Shown: piece after piece, positions 54,435 through 64,000 of the stretch | How positions within the stretch are numbered: position 1 is the first letter of the stretch | How the letters are laid out: each line of letters opens with the position of its first letter | Assembly: GCA_963682175.1 (NCBI GenBank) | Contig: OY821784.1 | Location: 22,983,621-23,047,620, forward strand | Reading direction: 5' to 3' | Length of the DNA stretch: 64,000 nucleotides | Source of the DNA: Triglochin maritima | Lineage: Eukaryota > Streptophyta > Magnoliopsida > Alismatales > Juncaginaceae | Notes under the pieces: model-generated | Told to the model about the DNA's origin: nothing | What the model saw: the letters and a program-made list of their open reading frames with translations, nothing else | Database searches by the model: none | Program-made: the position numbers and the translations under genes

Positions 54435-54698
54435 GCTTTTGGAATCTATTTGAATGCATGGATATCATTTCCCTATATGGCATTGTTGTCTCTTTTTGGC
54501 ATTGTGCTTCCGTTGCTTATTGTCCTGATATGCATTAAAATTCTCTATTCAATTCATGACTTTTTTTATTATTCCAAAGGGGGAGAAATAAATACATGGC
54601 ATGCGTAATAGCTATTAGATAGGGGAGCTATCATGATAAAAATTGACGATTAACATGTATTTAGATTGATAGGTTGTCATTATCAAAAAGGGTGAGAT

Positions 54699-56328
54699 TG
54701 TTGGTTTTTTGGCTAATAATCGTTAATCCATTTTGATGATTAGTTCACATATCAATAAACACACGTCTATCTATCATTACATCACATGCATATGGTTTTT
54801 ACTAACCATTTAACGAGACAAGTGCTTCACAAGACAAGAAATCAAGTTTAAGAGTAGATAGGATTTACGTTTCTTGTACTTAGGATTAAATTGTAAATTG
54901 GGCACTTGAATTCTTGATTGAATTGCATTGCATGGTCCATAGAAATCTATAGAAGCCTCATACATACTTGCATATCATACCGACTTTGTTAGGTGACCGA
55001 TATCGCATAGAAATTCCACTTAAACTGAAATTATGCTTCATTCGGTCGACCGATAGACCGTCTGGTTCGATCGAATTTAAATAGACTCTCAGTTTCTTCC
55101 CAGAATGGTCAAATGGTAGCTCTTGTAGTTCAACCGATTTTAACAGGCTTTTACCCTGTCACGGTCGACCAAATTTTCATCTTAGTTCGACCGTTATCAT
55201 GTGTCGACCGATATTTCCCAGTTCGACCAATTCTATCTTCTTCATAGGTTATATCTTGACACGTGTCGCGCTTAGTGTGCAAACTGGTCGACCGAAACTT
55301 GACTTTGGTTTGACCGTTTGACACTTTGTATTTTATTTAAATATGATTGTTATACTTGTCGTATTATACAACGATCATATACACATATTTCAACTAACCC
55401 AATTCGTATTTTTGGCCACCGGTCGAACAGTGCCATTACAGCAGTCGACCGGATTAGGAACAATTAGAACTCCTAAACTTCTTATTATTTTCGGTCAAAC
55501 AAGATTCTTATTTGGTTCAGCCGTTACCTCAATTGTTTATTATTATTCTGGCCAAAACCCTCTGAACGGTCGATCGTTCCTTTATCTGATTCGACCGTTC
55601 ACTTAAGATCTTGCCTTGGTGGATCGACCGGTATGCTCTTCATCTCGACTATTTTCTTATTTACTGGAAACCGGTCGACCGCTTAGCCCGATCCGGTCAA
55701 CCGTTTGTGTCATGATTTGAGTTCTGAACTTGTCTGTTTTATGTATCTTACTCAAATCATTACCACTTCAATCCCAACGGCTAGATTAAGTTTAGAGCTT
55801 ATAAATAGAGCTTAGAACAACCTTTCAAGGTCACCAATCCTTCCTCAAAGCTCTCATATCTTACTACTTCCAAATTGCTCTCAAACTTCCTTTTCTGCTT
55901 AATCTCTCACTGGAATCATACATTGCATTCATCAATCATTCAAGTGCTCAAGATTAGAAGTGGTTACTCATTCTCCAGCAAAGTGTTGTATTAGCTTTCG
56001 GAGTGAAGCTTTTCTTGGATTGTGAGAAGGTGGCCAAGCTTGGCGAGGGTGTTCGCAAACTTGAAGTGTAAAGTCTTGATCTCTACCAGAAACGGAGATC
56101 GAATAGTGAAGTACACGAAGTTGCTCGAGGAAGAGCAATTCGTAAGAGAGGACTAGGATCCTAGTCGGTTGGATCCAAACCTCTATACATCGGTCTTGTG
56201 ATTTGCATCCCTTTTCTCTATATCTTCATATTGTTCTTATTTTAATTGCTTAAGTTTTTAAAGAACTTAATTAGTCTATTCACCCCCCCCCCCCTTCAGA
56301 CTAACTCTAGGAGTAATTAGATCCTACA
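54699..56328 (+). mobile_element. 3' LTR of the SIRE-like copia element
   Basis: It begins TGTTGGTTTTTTGGC and ends GATCCTACA, about 1.63 kb. It has a TATA box (TATAAATAG, about 55800-55808), a run of 12 C at 56283-56294 in the CTATTCACCCC...TTCAG context typical of this group, and an array of GGTCGACCGA words at 55030-55710. A perfect palindrome GACTAGGATCCTAGTC lies at 56151-56166. Confidence 0.8.
55030..55710. repeat. GGTCGACCGA-type array in the SIRE-like LTR
   Basis: About seventeen words, such as TTCGGTCGACCGAT, GGTTCGATCGAA, ACGGTCGACCAAA, TGTCGACCGAT, TGGTCGACCGAAAC, CGGTCGATCG and CCGGTCGACCGC. Confidence 0.88.
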
Positions 56329-57480
56329 ATTACCATATTTCTTATCTTATCTTTCTCCTTTTTCATCGCACCCTCACATCTTTCTAGTTGGTAGTTGTAG
56401 TACTTTTTATGTATAGTCTGGGTAGTTTATAACAACTAACTGCCAGTGTCATTCCTTTTTTAAATGCACTGGGATAAACACCACATCTGCCATCTTCAAG
56501 TCTGTTTTCAGTGAGGGCCAACAAAATTGACTCACTGTCCACAACAATGAATTAGCCAATCCTATATTTGCTTGTGGAATTATAAAATCAAGTTGAACTT
56601 GAACATGCTAGACAGATCTTTTGGGACATGGCCAAATTAAAAATAAATATATGAGATGTGAACTTGAATCCATGACATTACCATTGCAAGAGCTGGTAAG
56701 CAGTACCAAGATAGTTGATAATATCTGAGTCCTAGGAGTTTTGGTCAAACACTTTTGAGATGATCTATCTAGCATGTGATAATGTGGCTTCTCAGTGTTT
56801 GTTTGAACAATAAGCACCAGACTTCATTCCCAGACAAAATTCTGTGTGTTTCTGGATTATCCCATACTCCAGAACTACAAAGAAGCATAAACATTATAGA
56901 TAACTAAAATATTCGATAGTGAAATCTCAATGCAAAACATATATGCAGTAGTTTATCGAGATTACCCATCAATTGGCTTGTCTAGCCATTCATCGATAAG
57001 TGTTCTTTCAGATTATATGACGTGTTCCTTTCACAAAGTTGTTTGCTTAGTTCAATAATAATCTTATCGGAATGGGGTAAGATTTCGTTCCGGAAACTTT
57101 AGAAATCGTCGTAACGTTCACGTGGGACCTTTGTTCCAGATTCCTCAAAGTCTGGGAGGCTTATAACATTTTCTTCCATTGTTGTCTTCGAAAAATTCTT
57201 GTTTCTTCTCCTAGCTTAACCTTTACAGGTCTGATTACATGTGCTCAAAGTGTTTCACATTAGGAAACCTCCTTCTCTTCTCTAGCAACCCTCTCGTTCT
57301 TTTCTTTACGTTTCGTCTCTCTTTCTTCATAGATTGGATATTGTTTCTTCTAACCCATCCTGTCTAACTTGGTTCTACCTTTAATTGCTCTAATAAAGGA
57401 TCTTCGAATTTTAGAGTTGGTTCCCCCAGGGTCAAGATCTACTTTCAAAATGAAGGCGAACTTGATTAGAAAATTTAAAT
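56329..57480. other. Unassigned region
   Basis: No recognisable element ends. A minus-strand stretch near 57030-57200 reads MEENVISLPDFEESGTKVPR before a stop, in a context like a degraded exon. I cannot name it. Confidence 0.3.
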
Positions 57481-57484
57481 TTTG

Positions 57485-58480
57485 TTATGATGGTAAATGA
57501 TTAAGTTTTAGGAGATCACCTTTTCCAATGTCATCCACGTTAGTGGCAGTTTCTGTTGTAGCCTCAGTTATTAGAGTACGAGAACTCTCTAGGCCCTCAT
57601 TTTTTTTCACTTTCGTTGCCATAATTAGTAGGCTCGTCCTCGGAAATATGAGTATTGCAACCAGTTTCACCAGCATGAGAACTCTTTGGTTCCTCATATT
57701 ATGATGCAGTTTTGATTGTTGGACTAGGAGAACTATTAAGGCCACAAGTCGTAGGCTCTTCCTCCGGAACATAAACATTGTCACAACCATCACCAACATT
57801 ACAACTCTCTAGGCCCTCACAGGTCCCACTCTCATTGCCACAAGAACCTAGTTTTTCCTCGAGAACATTAGAACTATAAGCTTCATCTCTAGTGATCTTG
57901 TGTCTTTTGAGTTCATTTCCAACTGAATTTCCTACCAACACGTGCATATATTTTACCAAGGCATTTAGACTACTTTAACTTATGTGAAAGGAAAGAAAGA
58001 GTCATGCGGGGTATCAACTTGTCCATGTCTTGAGGAGGGAACTTCATTTGATTCTCCCCATCCAAAATGTGCCACTTAAAGTTCGATATGAACAAACTTT
58101 TTTTTGTTTTTTCATAACACAAGATTATGTATCGAAGTAGTAGTATGAAACAAATGTTATTTCAGATTTGGTTTTGCTATTTATATTATGTGTGAAAGAC
58201 CATTTCAGCGTCACAAACCAATTTTCTTACACATCCATTTTTTTGTGAAAGAAAGAGTAATAGTGGCATACATAAGCTCCACAAGTGGTCCTGTTAACAT
58301 TTATCATCATGGTTATACACACATGTAGTATGACTCGATAAATGAACTAGACAAGGAAATGATTAAAGTTACTTACGATCCTGCTGGTTGTTGTGGACAA
58401 TATCGGTCAAAAATGTGCATAAAAGACGTGATGACTGATTTACCAAGTTCTTCATGCAAGCGAGCTCCAATACTGACAAC
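57485..58480 (-). pseudogene. Possible dead gene with an internal repeat, unknown
   Basis: Minus-strand text reads ARLHEELGKSVITSFMHIFD (about 58385-58475), WHILDGENQMKFPPQDMDKL (about 58005-58085) and SVGNELKRHKITRDEAYSSN (about 57870-57930). An acidic repeat follows: NVYVPEEEPTTCG is echoed by THISEDEPTNYG, and EGLESC by EGLESS. The unit length is about 170 bp. Stops and shifts break it at about 57700 and 57610. I do not recognise the family; the repeat suggests a real former protein rather than noise. The window has no other candidate host gene, so this one is worth a search. Confidence 0.35.
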
Positions 58481-58689
58481 TTTAAGGGAGCACAACGAAA
58501 ATGAAGGTAGTAAAGTATAAGTATCTCATCCTAATTATGTACTTTAAGTACAACTAATTTAAAAACACGTCACCAAACAACTTGTGTCGTTCTACCAAAC
58601 GACCTGGCTTGTTTTCACCAAATTAGCTGAGTAGTTCGGTCAAAATGAATTAGGCTTGTTTGTTGCAACTTAATTAACAGGTTGGCTCG

Positions 58690-58690
<1 letters not shown>

Positions 58691-58750
<60 letters not shown>
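58691..58750. repeat. (TA)30 microsatellite
   Basis: Sixty bases of alternating TA; length is likely variable. Confidence 0.95.
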
Positions 58751-58755
<5 letters not shown>

Positions 58756-58844
58756 TTCTCTCTAAGACATGAAATAACTTGTCCAATATGAGACAACTTA
58801 ATCACAACATATTCAATTACAAATAATTGGAACTTTCGTAGGGA

Positions 58845-59065
58845 CGAGTATGTCCCGCTCGGGACGCAAGTGTGCCGCTAAGGACGACTTTGTCCCCCGT
58901 AGGGTCGAGTCGGTCACGCCTCGAGGCGTACGTGTCCTGACCAGGATGCAAGTGTGGCTTGCTCAGGACGAAATTGCGTCCCTGGCGGAATTGATGAGTC
59001 CCAGCATTAGACTTGTGTGTCCCGCACGAGACAAAATGAGTCAACTTGTTTGGAACAACAAGCCA
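58845..59065. repeat. GTCCCG/CGGGAC-type array
   Basis: Units such as TATGTCCCGCTCGGGACGC, AAGTGTGCCGCTAAGGACG, CGTGTCCTGACCAGGATGC and TGTGTCCCGCACGAGAC repeat about every 30 bp. Several are hairpin-forming. Confidence 0.7.
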
Positions 59066-60665
59066 ACCCTGAGACGCACCAGTCCTGCACTGGGCTAGTC
59101 GTCTGACCAAACAAGCTAGGTCGTTTTCACCTAAAAAGTTGTGTCGTTCTACCAAACGACTTGGCTTGTTTTCACCAAACGAAATGGGTCCTTTTCACCA
59201 AACAAGCTGGGTTGTACTACAAACCGAGTTGGCTTGTTTCCACCAAACGAGCTAGGTCTGTTTTACCAAATGAGCTACAACTTAATTAACTTACTGCAAT
59301 ATATATATATACAACCTGGCTCATTTTAAAAAATATATATTAATATGTGTACCAATTTATGGCACCTTGTTAGATTCAAATTTAATCAAGACATTGAGAT
59401 GGTGGACGTTTTCCACAACTAAATAAGTTGGGTAGTTTTATTCAACTAAATAAGTTGGGTCATTTTTTAATACTAAATAACCTGGGTCATTTCTTGAGCT
59501 AAATAAGCTGGGTCATTTTTTAAGTAATAAATGACCTAGGTTCTTTTCTTGAGTTAAATAAGTTGGGTCGTTTCTTGAGTTGAATAAGTTGGGTCGTTTT
59601 CTAGAGCTATATAAGCTGGGTTGTTTTCTTGTGGTAAATAACCTAGGTCGTTTCTCGAGACAAATATGTTGGGACCTTTTCTTAAGATAAATAACCTGGG
59701 TCCTTTTCTTGAGATAAATAAGTTGGTTCATTTCTTGACACCGCCCGGGCAGGGAAATGAATGTCCCGAGTAGGGCAGGGACCGTCTCTTGCGAGGCAGG
59801 GCCTGTCTCTGGTAGAGCAACGACAGTGCTGGGTAGGGATGAATAAGTCTGGATTGCCAGCACATGTCACTTGTTTTATTCATAACATCCACATCCAAAC
59901 ATGACATTTGATGATTCCAGATCCGTTGGAAAGACAATTGAAAGGAGCACATATTAGTTACTATTACAACTTGCCAAATTCCAATGATATGAGGGTAAAA
60001 ATGTGTGTCAAGACTGACTGTATTTGAAAACCAGACAATCGATAGATCATCAATAATTTGTGCATAACTCTCTTCTCCGATATCCAAATAAGGCGATTCA
60101 AGATTCGTTACAAAGAATGTGTCGAGAAGCAAAATTTTCATAATTAGGAACCTAATGGACTCATAAAGGACGTGGAATACTGATGATTTGAGAGAACTGA
60201 AAACAAGTTGGGTCGTTTTTCCACCAAACGAGTTGAGTCGTTTTTTCCAGTGCTGCAATGGTTGTTTTATGAAACGACACAGGTTATATGGTTAAACAAG
60301 CTAACTCGTTTGTCAAACAACCAAGGTTGTTGGTTTGTGAAATGACCCAGGTTGTTTCGATAGGACAACCCAGGTTGTTGTGTCAAATGAGCTCGCTTAT
60401 TTGGTGATTTTTACAAACTCGTATACAACCGGAAGTCTGGAGGTGGGGGGTTGTTCCTCACTGGAGTTGGGGTCGTCTTAGTGTGGGTGTTGGGGATTTT
60501 GTGGTTGATTAAATGATCCGAGGGTTTTTTGGTTTGGAGGTTGTGGGGGAATTTTGGACAAAAAAAGTTGATATGCATTAAAAAACATTAAATCCGTGGC
60601 CTTAAAAAAACACTACAGTAATTGGCCTTATAAACATTTGGCCACTGTGGTTTGGCCTTATAATT

Positions 60666-61836
60666 TATTTTCCCTATAACTTTTGGTGATATTTTAACTT
60701 TTTAATTATAAAGTAAAAATATTTACCTAAATAGCAATATAAAACTATCTACTAATTGTCAAGATAGGAACTCAATTAGACTAGTACAAATAAAGATCGA
60801 AGTACAAAGTGTTCATGTAATTTACCTTAATAGCAATATGAAACTATCTACCAAATTGTCAAAATAGGAACTACTAGTACAAAATAATCAAAGTACAAAG
60901 TAATTAAATAATCAAATAGTTTAGATATCTATATAAATACACTAGTTTAAACACATTATATACAGTATACTCATAAACGAGGGATCTGTACCTTCAATAT
61001 TTGTTGACAACGATTGCTCTTAACGATAAAATCCAAATTTAAAATTCAAACTGAATATCTTGATCAACAATATATGTAGATTTAGGGTGTCGAAAATCAT
61101 ATAAATAGATTACCAAATTTTATGATTTTTGACGTCCTACAATCGTGTGTCAACAAAATTTAAGGATAACATATCCCTAAAATACCCCCTTAACTATAAA
61201 TTAAGTATTAGTTTATGTGAGTAAATACGTTGGAATAAATAAGCATGCAAACCTCGAGCGAGAAGGGCACTGCTCGCGTTTGACTTGTTAACTGAAGCGA
61301 GTAAATTTGTTTGCTCGTGCTTGGGTCATTAGTAACTGAGTCTAGCCACGAACACAGCTAATTCAAACGAGTTTCAAATGGGTTACCAAGCCCGAGCCTT
61401 ACCCATCATGTAATCAGGAACATTCGTTGGGAATGAAGCAAACATGTGACAAGTGCATGATGTTCCAAAGCGGATTGGTTGGCGCATCTGAATATGATAG
61501 TTCAGTATCGGAGGCGACCAAGAACCTGCTTCAGCTTGCAAACTTTCCATGAAATTTTTATTTCTACCAAACAAAACGATTGACTAGAGTTTGCAATATT
61601 GGGAGGCACTGTGAACGTAATAGTCAAGGACAAGAACAGTAGGTGAAAAAATATTTAACAAATTGAATGAGAAATCGGTTTAAATGATGGATAAGCAAAG
61701 AACCTATGATGTGGTCGCTTTTGTGGTGGTATTCATCTATACATTTTCCAGTGATGAGTGCAACTTTTAAAGATATTTTTATCAAAAAAAACATCGAAAG
61801 TTTTTTCTTTCTTGAAAGTTAACACTCAAAGGAGAA
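60666..61836. other. Unassigned AT-rich region
   Basis: Two near-copies of CAATATRAAACTATCTAC (60738 and 60834) start a ~95-bp direct duplication at about 60725-60905. No gene or element end is recognised. The short open frame 61383-61574 (minus) has no known match. Confidence 0.35.
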
Positions 61837-62391
61837 GTGCTGCAAAACGACAGCGTTAAAAGATCCCAAACCACAATGTTGAGGACAATCCCTCAACCAG
61901 CAGGATCTTTACTTCCGGCCGTTACGACAATTGCTCCCACCACCAGTAATGTCATTGTCCGGGCTGCAGCTGCTTCTATTCCAGAATGGTCCACTACCTT
62001 CAGAGCTACTGATACTCTCAACTGGGTTGACGAGGTCGAGGAAGAGCAGCATGTGACGCACCTGCTTTGGTAGAGGCAAAATGGCATTTTGCCTCCTCAG
62101 AAAAGATCCTAAGTGGAGAAAGCCAAAAGCAACTTTGCTGCCCACGAGAAGAAAAGCTTGACTTGCATGATAAGCTTCGGGAAGGCTAGATCTTTGTTAG
62201 ATCGTGACCAAACTCAATTTTGGCTCTACAAGACATATGGTTGCCTTGCTAAATATCTAAAGGAGGAGGACAAGTGTGTGGTCCTAAACAGAGGAGAAGT
62301 CTAAACTTCTTTCTTGTACAAGGGTGCGCCTCTCCTATATAAAGGGGACCCTTCCTTCATTTGAAGGCAATCAAGGAAATGTGTTTGTAAG
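61837..62391 (+). promoter_or_regulatory. Possible caulimovirid-like promoter region and upstream frame end
   Basis: A short frame (61837-62073) ends TDTLNWVDEVEEEQ. It is followed by a 10-bp perfect inverted repeat, AGGCAAAATG/CATTTTGCCT (62074-62094), and A-rich sequence. CTCCTATATAAAGGGGACCC then carries a strong TATA box, followed by CTTCATTTGAAGGCAATCAA. TATATAA followed by CATTTGAAGG is a familiar layout in plant pararetrovirus promoters. No coat protein, RT or movement protein is visible, so this is at most a fragment. It is cut at 62391 by the Athila-type LTR. An LTR promoter of an unknown element is equally possible. Confidence 0.35.
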
Positions 62392-63926
62392 TGTTGAACG
62401 TTTTATATTTAACCGCAAGTGCACGGCCGCGTTGAAGCGGTGGCAAATACGGGTCGTCCACTGGGAGGTGTGTCGACACTTGGTTTGTGCGAAGGCGAGA
62501 GGTAAAGAAAGGGAAGAGAAGGGTCGGTTACACTAAACTACACTAAGATGCAAAAAGGAAATGAAGATAAGCAATAAACTAAGCCCCAAAGGGGGTAGAG
62601 AAATAATGTGAACATAAAGAAGTGTGTGTGTGTTCATTAAGCTCCTCACAACATGTAGTGCATGAAATCATAAAACTACATCCAACTTTGCCTCTACATG
62701 AATTAAGATAAGACTACATCATTAAAACATACAAGACAATAATTGGAATGAAGCTACATGAACTCAAGTATAAAGACTATACCCTACTATGCCTCTACAT
62801 GAATTAAGATTTCACTACATCATTAAACCATACAAGACATCAACTAAGGTAAAGGCAACAAGAGCACATACACTACAAATTGTGTTTCCAATATTAACTT
62901 CATCCATATCCTAACCTTATCATTCCCCATAAAATAGGTCCACTAATCAAAGCATAAGCTAAGCTTCATTCAAGAGCATTAGCATATCAAAGATAAGAGT
63001 GAAAACCCATTAGATGGTTATGGAAATCATATAAAGCTCAAGGGATAAAGATAACACATACTTAATACACTACATGATTATATCACATATTTCTCCACCC
63101 CCCAAATGGGGATGGAACTACTCACTACTCATTACACTAACTATATTAGCAAAAGAAAGCATAATACTGAAATGAAAGTTATCTAAGAAGGCAAGAAGCA
63201 TTAAAGAAACATAAAAGGAAAGGAAAGACTAAACAAACATGCACAAATTAAAAGACAAGATTGAAAGAAACTAGAAGAATTATTTTATTAACAAATGACT
63301 CACATTGAAGGTAGCATTCATCTCCACCTTGAGTTTTTGCTTCAAGGCTCACTCCTTAGTAGAGAGAATGCCACCAAGCAATGGGTAATTACAATGGAAG
63401 GTGAAGAGTTCTATTTATAAGCATGGAAAAAGCTAATCGGGGACAATCCCCCGATGTGGGACTAAACCAATACCAAAAATAGCCTAAACGAACATTAATA
63501 CAAGTCCAGGAGAAATTTCGACGGATCCTGAGCAATATGGACCGCCAATTAGCGGTCCAAAATTGTCGGATCGTGTTGGAATTTGTTGTGGGCTTTGCTT
63601 TCTGGTATTGTTGGTCTTTGATGCGGTTACTCGACTTGTTGGAGCTCCGACCCGAATAGAATTGGTAAAATACTCCCCATGATGGTGTGGAGTATTCAGT
63701 TTTGCTCTTAGGTCCTTCTGTCTTACATTCAGGTCCTTCTCCCTTGTATCTTGGTCCCTAGATCTCACCATTCAGTCCTTTTTCCCAGCTTTTGGGTCCT
63801 TTCATGGCTCTTCTCTTCAAACCTCTTTATTCCTGAAAACTAAACATAAAACTCGTCACGTAGCATTGCTTAGGTGTAAGATAATGGATATAAGATACAA
63901 ATATGAGCATGAAATGATGTCAATCA
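62392..63926 (-). mobile_element. 3' LTR of another Athila-type element
   Basis: On the minus strand it starts TGATTGACATC at 63926 and ends CAACA at 62392, about 1.5 kb. The polypurine tract complement lies at 63927-63941, so this is the 3' LTR and the element body lies to the right, outside the window. The left target copy is GTAAG (62387-62391). The U3 palindrome is single. Confidence 0.92.
63540..63557. repeat. Single U3 palindrome
   Basis: GACCGCCAATTAGCGGTC; only one of the usual pair is present, as in the 3' LTR at 30512. Confidence 0.85.
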
Positions 63927-64000
63927 AATACCCCCACACCTAAGTTTTTGCTAGTCTCGAGCAAAACAAAGAAAGAGAAAAACAAACGAGAAACAAGAAA
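63927..64000 (-). mobile_element. Polypurine tract and 3' untranslated end of an Athila-type element
   Basis: AATACCCCCACACCTAAG and the following text match the complement of 30060-30142, with scattered differences. Confidence 0.88.

Larger units (their letters stand above)
54435..56328 (+). mobile_element. 3' end of a SIRE-like copia element
   Basis: This holds an untranslated tail (54435-54698) with AAAGGGGGAGAAATAAAT and a polypurine tract AAAAAGGGTGAGAT, then an LTR. No coding sequence remains; the left side is cut by the LTR tandem at 54434. The tract and LTR start resemble those of the gag-only element (AAAAAGGGGGAGAT, TGTTGGC). Confidence 0.78.
58560..60665 (-). repeat. Unclassified array-bearing repeat, copy 2
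   Basis: On the minus strand it opens ATAAGGCCAAACCACAGTGG and AAGGCCACGGATTTAATG (compare 1040-1090). It then has arrays of an AACGACCCAACTTG-like word (60190-60400, 59400-59740, 58560-58680 and 59100-59280). It shares the core at 59870-60140 with 1545-1810 and 2090-2230. It also includes a GTCCCG-type block (58845-59065) and a TA run (58691-58750). Confidence 0.6.

Noticed and set aside
62113..62304. 63-residue frame MEKAKSNFAAHEKKSL as a gene
   Set aside because: It is short, lies in the promoter-like stretch, and has no family support.

Overview
This window looks like repeat-rich, probably pericentromeric or otherwise heterochromatic, nuclear DNA from a flowering plant. Almost everything recognisable is transposable-element sequence: Ty3/gypsy of Athila and Tekay/Del type, several Ty1/copia families, and CACTA, PIF/Harbinger and hAT DNA transposons. 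I found no intact host gene, no rRNA or tRNA gene and no CRISPR array. All large reading frames are element proteins, and nearly all are broken by stops or frameshifts.

Layout. 1-875: truncated Athila-type LTR (minus). About 1005-2430: copy 1 of an unclassified array-bearing repeat. 2587-7822: truncated CACTA element (minus) with TIR, subterminal repeats, DUF4218/DUF4216, Transposase_24 and an Ulp1-like C48 peptidase region. 7823-13055: 5'-truncated Tekay-type chromovirus (plus) with its 3' LTR. 13056-17700: short-motif arrays and a non-autonomous hAT element (14621-15202). About 17770-34290: a PIF/Harbinger transposon (minus). It is split by a full-length Athila-type element (19427-31522, TSD CGTAC) and by a solo LTR of a related subfamily (32159-33559, TSD ACATG). 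34305-34999: another Athila-type LTR fragment. 35000-38269: decayed Ty1/copia element (plus). 39016-48714: a gag-only copia element (minus, TSD AAATC) whose 3' LTR is split by an internally deleted, gag-bearing Athila derivative (39341-43954, TSD TGATT). 48843-54434: one full and two truncated copies of a copia LTR in tandem (minus). 54435-56328: 3' end of a SIRE-like copia element (plus). 56329-58550: unassigned DNA with a possible dead gene. 58560-60665: copy 2 of the array-bearing repeat (minus). 60666-62391: unassigned DNA ending in a promoter-like segment that resembles a plant pararetrovirus promoter. 62392-64000: 3' LTR and polypurine tract of another minus-strand Athila-type element.

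The target-site duplications give an order of events. The Harbinger element is older than both insertions in it, and the gag-only copia element is older than the Athila derivative inside it. The 19427-31522 element is fairly young: its LTRs differ by roughly twenty substitutions plus a 20-bp deletion.

The most unusual signal is that the non-coding parts of these elements carry arrays of short degenerate palindromes. One motif, a GGTCGACCGA-like word, is shared by LTRs of a Ty3/gypsy element and at least three copia families. A second, GACCGCCAATTGGCGGTC, occurs in pairs at three separate non-coding positions of the Athila-type element. Other arrays (GACGTC, GAACTCGGC, GTCCCG/CGGGAC, and TTTGGTGAAAACGACCCAG) mark other elements. 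I know of no description of this arrangement and flag it as the best candidate for something new.
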